Shown here piece after piece: positions 23,623 to 36,821 of a stretch of 64,000 bases of DNA. A program made the translations under genes and the position numbers. Source of the DNA: Anagrus nilaparvatae (lineage: Eukaryota; Arthropoda; Insecta; Hymenoptera; Mymaridae); NCBI GenBank assembly GCA_022575985.1, contig JAKSXM010000007.1, positions 67,486,501 through 67,550,500 of the forward strand, given 5' to 3'. The number at the start of each line of letters is the position of its first letter. The first letter of the stretch is position 1. The notes below the pieces were generated by a model. That model searched no databases. It saw only the letters and a program-made list of their open reading frames with translations, and was not told the origin of the DNA.

Positions 23623-23741
23623 GTTGGTATGCATTGATTTAACCCCGTTAACTTGAATCAAGGGATTATTCACTTTCGGGGACTTAATGGGTACGAAGTT
23701 AATATTAACTTCTTAAAATTTTATTATTTTTTATAGTGTAT

Positions 23742-25215
23742 CCTATTTATTTTCTCTGACATTTTACGATTTATAAAAATTATTGACCGTAAAATATGTT
23801 TTTAAAATTTTTATTTTTCTGTATATAATAAAAAAATTTTACTGCTTTCAATTTGTTTTATTAAATTAATTATAGTTTGTGTAATGACATAACCAACGAG
23901 CATGGAACATGTTCATTTATTCCTACTACTACTACATTACTAATACTATAAAAAACTTAGTTGTAAATTAAAGCCACCTAATATATAAACTATAACTACT
24001 GTCATTATATTTATCCTTTGGTGCACTAAATTGAAATATTCTAAATCCATTTCACCCCCCCCCCCTTGGTCTAACTTAGGGTAAGAGTACCTGCGAGTAC
24101 ACCATAAATATTAATTTTTATTCTTATTATTGAAACTTTATTTTAATTATTCAATTTTACTCTTATAACTTTATTAATTAAATATTTTGTACACTCTATA
24201 GGGCAATCGCTAGGGAGGAAATTGTCTGGCAGAGAGCTCTAATGTTTAAGCAGAAATGCAGAAATTCACGCTAGATTTTTACCTCCATCACGGTGGGAGT
24301 TACAACAGCAATGGGATTTACATTTTAAATAGCTCTAAAAGATAATATGTACATTTAGGGCATATCTCATTATCTAAAAAGTATTATTTCACAATTCATT
24401 GTAAACAAATTTTTTAAAAAAATTTTAAAACTAGCTTAAAAAATTTTTTTATTTTTATTTTTGAAAAAGTCCCTTTTTTAAAAAGTATATAAACATGTTT
24501 ACAACTCTTAAATCTTTACACCAAAGTAGCAATATAAAAACAAAAAAAAAAGTTTATACTTCAATACAGAAAAACACATTATTTTTGTTACTTTGTTTTT
24601 TCAAAATAGTTTTTATATTTTTAACATAAAACAAAAGATCAACATTAAAAATAAAAAAAAAAGTCAATAAAATAGCAATTTTTATATAACATAAAATAAA
24701 TTATTTTTAAATAAAATAAAATTTATTTTTTAACTGGTTATTTTTATCGAAAATTAAAACTTTGACAAGTTCTAATAATAGCTTTTATGTTAATCTAAAA
24801 AACATTTATTTATTTTATCTTTGGTTATTTTCAAATACTCTTTTTATTTTATTTTATTTAAATTGTTTTTTTTTTTTTTGTTTTTCTTAAGACTATAAGA
24901 CAAAACTTTAAAAACTATTTTATTAGTGATGTATAGAAAAGTTTTTACAAAGTAATTGTATTGAAATATTTATAAAAGAGTTTTAGTGTTTAATTCAATT
25001 TTAGACTTAAATTTTATTTCATTATTGAATGCCTTGATTTATTTCAAAATAAACTTTGAAATTAAAAAAATAAAAGTTTATTTGATTAAAATAGTAAAGG
25101 GAGTCCTTTTGGAAAACTAAATGAAACCAAATAGCTAGAAATTGGTTTATTATGTTGAAAATTATACCAAATACCCAATGTTCATTCTAATGGGCATTCT
25201 GGGCCTAGAAAAACA
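23742..25215. other. AT-rich intron DNA
   Basis: No exon is supported. It contains a copy of the gagcatggaacatgttcat dispersed repeat (23898-23920), a C-run at 24053-24065 and a less AT-rich stretch at 24200-24320 (gaaattgtctggcagagagc) of unknown origin. Confidence 0.45.
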
Positions 25216-25221
25216 GGGTTC

Positions 25222-25605
25222 TATGTTACACTGTTACAAATACCCTATGGTAATTGTACGAAATTTTCGTAAATTAATAAAAAATTCATAAATTTACTAA
25301 AAAAATTGTAAAATTACGATTTTTTTTTTGTAAATTTACGTTTTTTTTTGAAAATTTACAATTTTTTTTAGTAAATTTACATTTTTTTTTTGTAAATTTA
25401 CGATTTTTCAGATGTAAATGTACTACAAAAATTCGTAAACTCACGATCCTCTAATATATTTACGAAAAAAATCGTAAAATCTCGAATTTGTTGTAAATTT
25501 ACTAAAGATCGTAAATTTACGATTTTATTAGTAAAATTACGACAAATTCGTAATTTTACGATAATTTCGTATTTTTACCAAAGGGTATTTTTAATTGTGT
25601 ACAAA
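25222..25605. repeat. MITE-like element with gtaaatttac palindromes
   Basis: The ends are inverted: acactgttacaaatacccta, then tggtaa, against ttaccaaagggtattttt and then gtgtac. The interior is an alternation of gtaaatttac and gattttt words on both strands, so most of it can fold on itself. Same family as 46246-46490 and 55155-55589. Confidence 0.7.
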
Positions 25606-26836
25606 TCTTCGATATACCGCTGTAATATTGTTTCTAAACCTAAAAACTTCTAATTGATCTGCTTGTTTTCTCTAAGGGGCCAATTCTAAGCTTTCTGCTA
25701 CAGTCAATTAACCAAATTCCCATATTAAGCAAATATGTTAATGACAAGATTTTTTTAATTAACTAAAAATTAAAATAAATAAAAGTTAATATAATTTGAG
25801 AACCAATTACATTAAATCATAAAAGCATTACGTGATTTTGTAAACTATAACGAGCAGTAAATTATAATTGAACTTCTCTGATTATTATCAAGTTTTCTAT
25901 TACTAATAATTATATTCATCTCTTAAGGGATCTTACTACAATCATTAATTTTCTTAATTATATACGCCTGTCTTTTGTTTTTTTGATCATTAAGACGAAT
26001 TCTCTACTTTGTCTTATATATTATATCGTTACCCTAATAGTTATATTGTAACTTAGGTGTGACATATTGCTCTTTATTTGACAGTTTCTTGTTTGAGGGT
26101 TACAAATCCGCTTAATTGTATTTACTAATTTAGCATTTTGCCACAAATCGATTAAAGGAATTCCCTTAAGTGAATATTTCCTTCCATGTACATGAAAATA
26201 TGATTATTTAATTTCCTTTAATTTGTAAAATAAGTTTTATCTATAATACGCTTTCTATTGATTATTAATTTTCTTTGTTATTATTATTTTACTTAAATTA
26301 TTGATTATATTATTATCATTATTTTCTATACACTTTTGTACCATCTGTACTTTACCAATAAATTATAGATATTTAATTATTTGTAATTTTAACTTTTGAC
26401 ATTTTTTTTAAAATTTTTTATTTAAAAATTAATTCTAGTTTATTTTATTGACACTGACGAACAAAAATTATATAAGTTCTTGGAATGGTACTTTACGTGC
26501 AGTTTAGCCCATTTTCTTATTTTTCTGGCCTTATAGTAATAAAAAAAAATTTTTCTAGAGATGAAGAGTTGACTTTTTTAGAGCTAAGTTGGTTCTCAGA
26601 ACCAAAATAGAACCTTTAATTTAAATAAAATTTCAAAAGTTAATATTAAGTTATATCAATCAGTTTTAAACCTACCAGTCTTCAGCTAAAAATTTTATTT
26701 CCCAAAACTACCTTTAATCGATTTCCTTGAAACCAAAAGGCGATTTTACGTATAATAATTTAATGCTTTCAACATAAATAATTTCACATGATTTACACGT
26801 AACTTTTGAATAATAAGTAATTTTTTTATTTTTCAG

Positions 26837-26896
26837 AACAAACGAGCGAGTTCGCTTAATTTTCGAAGAAATCTATCTACAAAAGGGTGACTTAAG
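26837..26896 (+). CDS. CUB-domain protein, exon b
   Basis: A 60 bp exon with acceptor tttttcag and donor gtaaat. Its first base completes the AG left by exon a (Arg), giving RTNERVRLIFEEIYLQKGDL, and it leaves AG for exon c (AG+T, Ser). This is the middle strand region of the CUB domain (hydrophobic VRLIF followed by an acidic EE, as in calcium-binding CUB domains). Too short to find without its neighbours; phase agreement on both sides supports it. Confidence 0.85.
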
Positions 26897-29800
26897 GTAA
26901 ATCCAACTTTTAAAAAACCTTTTTATTTTTTTCAGTATAAAAATATATATATTATACTAGTAACCCCATAAAAGGAGCAGAAAAATAATGTTTACATACA
27001 TCTTGCTTTTAAAAAAAAGGAAAATAAAATAAAAGATGATATAACGGGTTCATCCAGAGGAAAATTAAAAAAAAATTTTTTTTTAACTAAACGCGTTATT
27101 TATATATGTATAATGCAAGCGTAATTTAACCGGCACGCTGGCGCGTTGAAAAATAAATATGCAGCAATTCTTTATAAAGTGTAAGAATATAAGACAAAGA
27201 CAAGAAACTGGAAGCCGGTAAGGAGAGAAAAATGGTACTTAAGTTTTTTTATTTTCATTTTAAATAGTATACGTCATCTTTAAAAAAATAAGCATAATTT
27301 AAATAATGACAATAAAATAATACGTGTATATTATAGGATTTTTTAAAATAAATTCAGAACAATTATTTAGAGTTTTTCACGCTAGAAACATCTTTAAAAA
27401 CACAAAAAAATGTGAAAATATTTGAAAGTTAGATCCCATTAACTATAAGAAATCAATAGTGATATGTATAATTTGAGTCGATTTATATAGTATAAGCAGG
27501 TGACTATCATTATTTCAAATATTTATCATGTATCCTGGATGTTCCTTTTTACTATAGATCTCTATTATAGCCACAGATGCCCATTATTACCCTAGATTTT
27601 CCAAGATTTATTTTAGGGCATCCCTATTATATTATAGTAACTCTATATAAGCATATTTTATCATCTTTTATATTTACAAATTTTAAGATTCCTGAATATA
27701 AAAAATTTCATAATTCAAAAAATTTTCAATCATAATGCCGCATTTGCAATCTCTGAATTTTGAATCCCTGAATTGAAAACATCAATTTTTACCAAGATAA
27801 TACAAAAATAAGAAATCTTAAAAGGATAATAGTTCAGGTTAATATACACAAATATTTAAAAAAACATTCTCAATATAGTATAAAACTTGGCAAATTTATC
27901 AAGAATTAACTTTGCAGGCTGTTGCAAAAATATATCATTCTACATATATATATCTTCTATTTTTAATACAGATATGTACAAGTAGAGCTTTTTTCATATA
28001 TAAAACATGTTGGCAATTTTGGGCTTTTTATGTACTATATATAGAAACATCAAGTGTCGCGTTAGCTGCGGGTATACTTTGTTGATATTGGACTTGACAT
28101 TACAAGTACATAAACTAACATTATGTAGAACGTTATACCTACTAATATTTTTTTTACAGCTAAAATACTTGAATTTCATTTATTGTTGGTACACTTTTAC
28201 CTACTTATTTCCAGTTTGCTTTTTCTATATATACACACGTACAAATGCTAAATGTCAGTTTTGTTATATGTGAATTGTACACTTTTTAGAGCTCTACTAA
28301 ATTTCTGTATTTTATATGTAGTTACTTTTATATTTGATAGTTAAATATTTAATTTTTAAATGATAATTAAATATTGAAATTATTTTTTAATAGAAGTACA
28401 GCATAATGCTTTTTTATCGATGATAATATTTATATCCATTTTTTTTCAAGTTCTAATTTTACAAAAAATCTTTAATATGTGCAAACTTTAAATAGAAAAA
28501 AAATTTAAGAAACCCGATTTTTTTGAGTGGTCGAAAAAACGTGTTTTCTCGTCACTGACAGAGATTGTCAGAATTGAAAATTAAAATTAAAAATCACTTT
28601 TAATACTCATCTATTAAAATAAATTTTAATTCACACAGATTGTCCAAAAACAAAGAATTTCCCATTTGCATTTAATACGACTGTGCCTCAGATGGTAATT
28701 TATGTGTCGTTTGGGACATTATTTACTTTTCTGGATACGGGATCGAAATAGGTATACTAACCATTTCAAAAATTTTTTTAAAAAATTTGATCGGGTATAA
28801 CGCAGGCAGATTGAGACCTAGGGAAATAAATAATTTAAGAGAATCATATTGCGGAATTTGTAAACCCCCTTCAATTAGATGAGCCAGTCTCGAAGATTCA
28901 ACCTGGTACAAAAAGTCCAAATTTAATCCTTTATCACATGTTTAAAAAAAATTAGGCATGAAAAAATGATCCATACTTGTCATGTATTCCAATATTTTCA
29001 GATAATAATATTCATGTAAATTTGAAGTATATAATAATAAATTTTGGCAAAGATCCAATTTTCATCAAGTATATTTATTATCATCCAGAATTTTTATTAT
29101 ATAGCTTTTTATTTATTACTTATATTATCTTTTGACAATTATGTTTATCAAATTGATTAAAAATTGTAAAAACTAATAAACCTAAAAATTAATACCCTTT
29201 CTAGTAGAAGAAATAATTACAAACCTTAACATTCTTTCAATTAAGTTAATTTTAAACTTTTTGCATTTGGGTAATTTAATTTTTGTATACTAATCAAAAT
29301 ACGTTACATACAAATCTTCTTTGGACGAATTTCTAGTGGGAAGACTGGTTTAGCCCTTTAGAGGGGTACAAAAATTTTTTTTAAAAACACCATGGTTAGA
29401 TTAAGCTTTTGATTCTAAGACAAATATGTGGGTAAAAATTAAAAAAATGCATACTTTGTCAGTTACAGCCACCAGAATTTTGATATTTTGGAATTAAATT
29501 CTTTAAAATGGCGCGGAACCAGACGATTCTGATAAAAATTAAAAATTGAACTTCGTGAATTTATTGTAAGATTAAATGATTTCACTGTGGTGGTAGAAGA
29601 ATGTTAAAAAACTAAAAAATATATAATTATTTCTTCTAGTAATCGTTGTAAGGCAAAAGAAAAAAAAAATAATATTTTATCTCCTAAGGCAATAAAAATA
29701 TTCTATAAAAAGTTTCATGAAATTTCAATAGATTAAAATTTACAATTTTTATTAAAGAGAAAAAAAAGATATTAATTCTTATAAAAACTTTGAAATTAAA

Positions 29801-31560
29801 ATATACTCATTTTATAAGTTAATCCATATAATACTTCATTTTCTTACTTGTATTATACTTTTTTTTTGTACATGGGTCGATCTAATTGATTTTAATAGAA
29901 TTTTTTATTGTAATACTTATGAAAGATAAAAACGCGCTTCTGTGTGATAAAAGTTTCCTCGGCTGTGGCTTGATGGTTAACTGTAATTATGTCATGAAGG
30001 GACGGAAGTTTATATTTCGTCCTTTATTGCGTAATGTATTATTTTTTAGATATTTGGACTGAGTAACTTATTAATAAATAATATAACCTCGTAAATTTAA
30101 TAATTTTTAAATTCAAACAAATTTTTCATCGTGCTTGATTGAATTTCAAGCAAAGGAACCTAACTGTGCAGCTTTGACATCAACATACCAAATTATGCTT
30201 ATAAAAAAATCTCATAAAAATCCGTTTAAATTATCTGAATAAACCCATATAGAAGGTTAAGGGCTTTAAAAAGAAAATAGTTTGCAAATATAGCTTAAAG
30301 CTTTATTAAGATTTTGCTATTAAAACCTTTCTTGTAATTTTAAATATAAAATTTAATTTATATTTAAAATATTCATCTATTAAAATAAATGTTTTTTAAT
30401 ATTATACCCCTAAAGGGACTTTAATCTTTTATTAATTATTATAAAATATGCATTACATGTTTCCCTTTAATTATTATTTTTTGAAAATTCAAAAATTTTA
30501 ATATTTAATGCAATAAAAATTTACTTCAAAAAATAATAAAGTTTTAACGAAATTTTAAAGTTTAACAAAAATATCTTCTTTTTTTTTAACTAACAAAAAA
30601 ATTAGTAAAAACTTTATTGCAATAATATACTTATAAATAGTTTATATATTCACATATAAGAATTTAAATAAAAAGTTTGGCTAAAAAATTTCTTCTACTT
30701 TAGTTATATATTAGGTTTTTAAAAAGTTAAAAAATAAAAAAAAAAAGAACTGCTCGATCGACGTTTATGAGAAAAAATTTTTGTTGCATATAGTTTTTGG
30801 TGACATTTCCCATCTAACCTTTCAAAGTATATTTATATATAAAGAGGAAAAACTTGGATAGTTTTATTAGCTAAAATATCACTCAACTTAAATTATGTTA
30901 AGAAAGAAGTTTTAAAAGATAAATTATTAATAGTCTAAAAAATTCAATTTATAAAATAAATAAAATTAAAAAAACCTAAAAAAATATTATTATCAGATAG
31001 TAAATTCATAATTACCTATTTCTCGACTTAATTCTTGCCAAGCCTGTTTTACGTGTAAGGTACGTAACAAACTAAATCAGCTGATAAAATGAAGAAGCTA
31101 TGCTAGTATAAGAAAATTTTCTTGGAGAATATGAGAATATAAGTGAGAATTTAAAGCATGTTACAATGTTTAATTACTTGTAATTACTTTCATAGGAAAA
31201 ATTTTATATTATATATGTTTTTTTTAATTATAAAGTAAATAAATATTAAACTTGTAGGGTAAAACTTGTAATTTTAATAGAAAATAAATTCAATTTTTTT
31301 CATTTTTTTAATATTGAATTAATAAATTTGTTATAATTTTAATTATGATTTATGTCTATCGTTTCTTCAGATATGTTTCGAAATATACTTGAAGTTTGGA
31401 AAAGTTGGATTTTATTACTGTTTAGAGATGACAGTAATACTCAGATTACCTTACTGTATAACCCGTCCATAAAAAATTTTAAATAATTTGATTTTTTTTA
31501 CAATAATTTTTTATAATGAAAATGAATTATTTATTTGTTGAAATAAATTATGAATGTTAA
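26897..31560. other. Intron between CUB exons b and c, 5' part
   Basis: About 4.7 kb of AT-rich DNA without a supported exon. One open stretch on the minus strand at 28723-28920 stands out and is listed separately. Remaining open frames (for example 28007-28273) are AT-rich and featureless. Confidence 0.5.
28723..28920 (-). pseudogene. Unrecognised coding-like fragment
   Basis: A 65-codon frame beginning MDFLYQVESSRLAHLIEGG and ending in PYPEK then TAA. Composition is more protein-like (balanced L, I, P, G, E, few poly-K/N/F runs) than other frames in the window and the DNA is less AT-rich. I do not recognise the family. It may be the C-terminal end of a decayed transposon protein or a missed exon of an antisense gene. 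Confidence 0.3.
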
Positions 31561-31725
31561 GGTTCATTTTGCGTAGGAAGTTGAGAAATGCATTACGCAT
31601 ACTGCTCAGCATCCGAACTGACAGTTATGTGTATCAAGAGTAAGTGCAGGAATGATTGTTAGTGCAACACCTGCAGTCGTCCGGATAACCACAGTACGTA
31701 TCAATATTAGCCTATACCTTGGACT

Positions 31726-33595
31726 TCAATGTTTCTTGGTGCGGAGTACGTACTCCACATATTGCCTAATTTCGGACCATACTTCTTCATTTTGAAGCAT
31801 CAGGGTAACCACAATCTCAGGTGTGATTTGGCCGATATTAGTTTCTAATTGAAACTTTTTAATGGCCCATCTGTCGTTTTTGAAGAATGTATGTTCCGAC
31901 GTAACTTGTTTTCCTGGACAGTATATACATTCAGTGCCATTCATCTTCTGGATTCAAAAAAGGTAGGAGCAAAAAAGCCCATGTCCGCTTAAGAATTGAG
32001 TCAAAAAATAATTAATGTCCCCGTGCACTCTATTTATCCAAGGTGATATCTCTCCTATCAACCTCTTGGTCCATTTGCTCTCCGAGTAGTTGGTTCAACG
32101 GTGCTGCCAATCGCTTAGACTGTTCTGGCGCAAAATGGCCTTTGCATGATCAATGCCTTCCCTGTTTTTGTTCAGATAGATATAGTTTCTTTCAAGAGCC
32201 AACAGACCTATTGGGATTACGCCAGCGATGTCTAGAGCTGCCTCCAAGGACACTGTGCGATAAGCACAGGAGATTCGCAGGGCTCCTTGCCTCTGGACGC
32301 TCGTAAGCTTAGACGCATAAGTGACCTTCTTTATGCAGTCGGCCCATACTTCTGCACCATATAGGAGTATGGAGTGGGTGACCGACATAAGAAGTCTATG
32401 CTTTCCAGTCTTAGGTCTACACGTGTTTCTCATTAGCCTGCTTAACGCAGTAGTGAGCATGGCAGCCTTCTCCATGCTTCTTTGAATCTGCGCCATGAAG
32501 GTCAATTTCATGTCCAACAGCACTCCCAAGTACTTTAAAGTATCCTTCATTTCTACCCTATCCTCCCCAATACTTATTGGGATGATGATCTCAATATGTT
32601 TACGGGTGAATAGGACAATCTCAGTATTCGCTATTACAAGCTGTAGGCCATGGTCTTCCATCCAGTAATTGACCCCATGCATTGCCTGATTTAATTTCTC
32701 CTCGGCAATTTTTTCATCTTTTGCCGTGATGACTAGGGCCAGGTCATCTGCGTATCCTATAGTAAAAGTATCAACCGGCATTGGAAGCCTAAGTACCTGG
32801 TCTTACATGATGTTCTATAGATTTGGACCAAGGACCGATCCTTGTACTGCACCTGCAGTTACTTTCCTCACTCTTGTTCCTTGTGCAGTTTCAAAGATTA
32901 TTTTTCGATTGCTCAGGTAGCTGCTGATAATTCTTCGCAGGTATTTTGGCACCTCGAAGTTCCTTAGCTCTTCCATGAAATAGCACTATCTTGCTGAGTT
33001 AAAGGCATTCTTCACATTGAGGGTCACTAATAGCATGATTTTTCTCGAGTAGTGATTGCCTGTCTGTGCGTTCTCGATGGCCTGAACGATACTGCTTATG
33101 GCATCGATTGTTGACTTCCCTCGACAAAAGCCGTATTATCGGAGAGAAAGATCTCCCGCAGTTTCTATGGCCCTCAGTATCCTTGGCTGTAGCATCTTCT
33201 CGTTGTTTTTGCCGGCTGTGTTCAATAATCTTAGAGGACGCCAGAAGTTTAGCAGTCTAGGATCTCTTTTGCCCTTACTGATAAGGACCTGTCTGGCTCT
33301 CTTCCAAAGTTTACTGAAGACGCCCCCACGTGCACAAGTATTGTACATACATAAGATGAGTTTCGGGCACTCATGCGCAGCTATCTTCAGTATCTCGGTA
33401 GGTATCCCATCAGGTCCTGGTACCTTACCGTTCTTGAGAGAGTCCGCCGCTGTGAAGAGCTCCTTCTCGGTGAATTCGGGAATAGCCTAGTCACCTTCAC
33501 CTAAGTTATTCGTTTTCTCCCTCTCTGGGTGGGTAGGGAAAAGTCCGTCAACTATACACCTAACCTCCTCTTCGTTCATAACGCCACTTGCGGAT
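31726..33595 (-). pseudogene. R1-clade non-LTR retrotransposon fragment (RT and C-terminal zinc motif)
   Basis: Read from 33595 downward: pre-RT segment with GPDGIPTEILK, RT fingers LISKGKRDP, LLNTAGK and EKMLQPRILRAIE (33348-33136), palm with VTLNVKNAFNSA, GAVQGSVLGP and GYADDLALV (about 32750), then thumb and connection (YLGVLLDMKLTF, LLYGAEVWAD) to 32095, and the C-terminal domain with CIYCPGKQVTSEHTFF (31726-31944). This is the order of ORF2 in R1/TRAS-like elements. It is dead: several stops and frame changes, the endonuclease is missing, the first catalytic Asp of the palm (normally TLDVKNAF) is Asn, and the last Cys of the zinc motif is Lys. The 3' untranslated region probably extends to about 31560. 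Confidence 0.88.
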
Positions 33596-34262
33596 TATCC
33601 ATTGTAATACAAATAGTAATAGTAATAGTAATAATTAGGTAATTTGACGCTGTTTCGTTGCTAATAATTTTTTTCTTACAAGTGAAATGAGTTCTTAAGG
33701 CTATCCAGTATGAAAAAAAAAAAACTTTTTTAAAGCGTTTTGTGCACAAAGTGACGAATTTCGTGCACAAGGGGAAAAAATCTAATATTTTAAAATATTT
33801 ATCCCGAGGTAGCTGGTAGTTTGTTTTATAAAATTCGCAATTTTATGAACAAAACGCTGTTACTCATAATTTAGTCCCGAATTTGAATAGCGATTCTTAA
33901 ACTGAATTTTCATATTAATTGAAGATCCTATAGAATGATTTTTCAAAGTTTTCTTGGAGACTAAAACTTTAATAACTCTAAATCAATAAAAAAGTTAATT
34001 ATCTTTCCTCTCATCAAAATCCTATAAACTATTTCACATACATATATATATAAAAATAATTAACAATTATTTATTGTATATCTTTAAAATTTAATTATAC
34101 AATTCAATTATCTCTTACTTAAAAAATGATACAATTAAAAAACTATAAATGTCTAGTTTTATGTATACATAAAAATAAAATTTATTTAAAAGCTTTATTT
34201 AGCTATTTATTTTATATGACCAAAATAAATTATCTTTTTTATCTTTATTTTTTTTGTTACAG
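33596..34262. other. AT-rich intron DNA
   Basis: No gene is supported. It includes a short taatag microsatellite (33607-33632) and the polypyrimidine tract leading to the exon c acceptor. Confidence 0.5.
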
Positions 34263-34474
34263 TTGTTTAAATAGAGCTGATTTTATAAAACTGTACGATG
34301 GTAGTGATACAAAAGCACCAACAATTGCAATATTGTGTAATGAAAATAAATATATTGAAATATTAAGTTCTGGATCAAATTTATACGTAGAATTTTTAGC
34401 TAATTCAAAATATCCAGGGCAAGGTTTCAAAGCAACGTTTCAATTTCAGTTATTAGATGATACGCCTTCTTCAG
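34263..34474 (+). CDS. CUB-domain protein, exon c (C-terminal half of CUB domain)
   Basis: A 212 bp exon with acceptor ttgttacag and donor gtaaat. It starts with the base finishing a Ser codon and ends one base into a codon. The 70 codons read CLNRADFIKLYDGSDTKAPT, a short linker, LCNENKYIEILSSGSNLYVE and FLANSKYPGQGFKATFQF. They supply the third and fourth CUB cysteines, the D(F)IKLYDG signature and the closing GF.A.F strand, so exons a-c form one complete CUB domain. An open frame begins earlier at 34126 but that part is intron. Extracellular; ligand unknown. Confidence 0.9.
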
Positions 34475-36659
34475 GTAAATATTATTTTTTATCTTAATAC
34501 AAATTAAATAAATTTAATTTAATACAGGGTTTTTTTCGAATAAAATTGCTAAAAGTAACTACAAATATTTGTGAAAAAAAAGAAAATTTTCAACAAATAT
34601 AAAAAGTGCTTAGGTAACCAACATTTATCTAGTTTATATAATTGTCATTTATTTCAATTGAAAAAGACTAAATAATAAACTAATCTCTTAAAGCTGCAGA
34701 TTAAATTCAATTATATTCAGCTGTGATAGTTGAATTTTCGTGAAAATAAACTTTCATATGGTCCACTTAAAAAAAAATGGTCTATGCATTATATTTTTCC
34801 ATTAATTTAGTTAATAATTAAGAGAGTGGAGGCTCTTTTTTTAAGTTAATGTACATATTTTTATATAAATATTTAAATAAAATGCAAAAAAAATATATAA
34901 ATAACCACAGAAGCAAAGGAGAAAAATGAGAATGATGTATAGATAGAAAAGCTTCGAGTTTTTCATGAGGGACTACATATACATTTATACAAGACTAAAG
35001 GGGATGATATAAGAGAGTACGTATATTATGTAACTTTTGTCACGTAATAGTACTCTACATGCTCTTATTTTAAATTTTTTATAACTTTTATATTATAATA
35101 TCTGTATTTTCTTAATTTAAATTCATAAAATTAAAAGGTTTTCTCTTTTCATATACATTTTTAACAAAATTTCAAACATTTTAATTTTTTAATACATAAT
35201 TATGGATAGGTAAAACTTGGTTATCTTATTTTATAAAATTTCATACTTTTATTTTTAGTTTATTAGTAACTAATATTTACTGTTTTAAGTAATAATTCAG
35301 TCAATCCATGGAGAGTGTTTACTTCAAAAATTGAGGTTTTGATCATGCAAAATTTATCCAACACCTTTAAATTAGTAAAAAACATTTCTTTTTGGGGGTG
35401 ATTTTTAAATATTCTTAGGTTTTGAGAATTTTTCACGTGCGAAACCCCGAAATTTAAATCAACAATCCAAAAAACGAACTAGAGGCAAAATTTTGTTATG
35501 ATTTGCGAAAATAAAAAAATTACTCCGAATAAACGATATTTTTTCCAATTTAAGGGTCTTTGAAATATTTTCCATGCAGCAAGGGACTTGAAAATTCGTA
35601 ATTAGCAACTTTAAAAACTAACTAATGGCCTAAATCTCATTATGTTAAAAAAGGGTTGTTTTTTGCGAATTTAATTGTGTTAGACAAATTTCCCACGAGC
35701 GAAACTTTGATTTTGGGAGTCAGTCGACCTTTTCTCATCTTGTTTACCAAAAAAAATTGCAAAAACATGAAAACAAGAGTGTGATTCCTATAAATCTACA
35801 AAGATTACTCGTAAAAAAATTTTTTTTCTAAAGCCGCAAAAATAGTCCTACTAATTTACAAAAGAAAATTATGTATTTTTGATTTTTATAAATTTTATTA
35901 AAAATTTTTTAATTTTCACAAATCAACTTAAGTTTTGTTTTTTCAAGGAGTTGCTTTCATGTTTACTTTCTTAGTTAGAAAAATTAAAAAATAAAAAATA
36001 TTTTTCTACTTACACAGCATAAAAATATTTTGGTAGTATTTATAATACCAATTTCAAAAATTATTATTTTATTAGCTATTTTAAATATAAAGATTAAAAT
36101 ACTGGTCTATCCTTATTACTAATAATTTTTCAAAAATTTACATTTAAGTAACATTTTGAAATATATTTTTCACGAGAATTCAAAAAATAAATGTAAAGTT
36201 TGTATCAAATGATGGTATTGCAGTTGAAACATCTCTTACCATCAAAGTTAACGTTGCTAAAGTAGATTTCTCTTCAGTTATTTACTTCAGTATGATAAAT
36301 TTTATAGAATACTATAAAGCAACATTTGATAATAAAATTTATTTCTTTTCCAACGTATAAAAATTTTTATTTTTTTAAATTCAAAAAAAGTTATAATTTT
36401 ATTTAAAACTCTATATTAAAAAACTTTATTTCGTAACTTTAACTTCAAAAATAAATTTTTTTTTTTCATTTTCGAATATATGTTCATTATTATTATTTGC
36501 TTATTCAGTAAATTTAAAAAAATTTTATTTTTTTTTAGCTTTAGAACCTTTACAGACGAAAAGTTATTAGCAATACATAAAAAATTTTTATAGATAGTGA
36601 TAATATAAGATAATTTAATTTAAAAAATTAAAAATATTAAATCTGTAATATACATTCTT
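34475..36659. other. AT-rich intron DNA
   Basis: No exon or recognisable element. Around 35290-35720 the words tttcacgtgcgaaaccccga and cccacgagcgaaactttgat hint at an old diverged repeat. Confidence 0.45.
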
Positions 36660-36821
36660 TTAAAAACTCGTAAGTAAACATGCATACTTGGTCGAATAGA
36701 AGTCTTTTGAACGTTGTAATTTACGCCTTTTTAATTTCATAACTAGATTTTTTCTTTTATTATTGTACAATTCACATTGCGATATAAGATGGCTAATGTC
36801 TTGACTTTCATAATGAAATCG

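Larger units (their letters stand above)
13622..23741. mobile_element. Possible older host element around the BEL insertion
   Basis: atacactatgaaaaata at 13622 faces its near-inverse tattttttatagtgtat ending at 23741. Removing the BEL element would leave a roughly 1.45 kb unit containing the 128 bp foldback array. The terminal match is only about 17 bp and no clear target duplication is seen, so this is tentative. Confidence 0.3.

Noticed and set aside
34126..34262. Start of a separate gene at the ATG before CUB exon c
   Set aside because: The preceding codons are AT-rich intron sequence, a good acceptor (ttgttacag) precedes the conserved part, and phase matches exon b.
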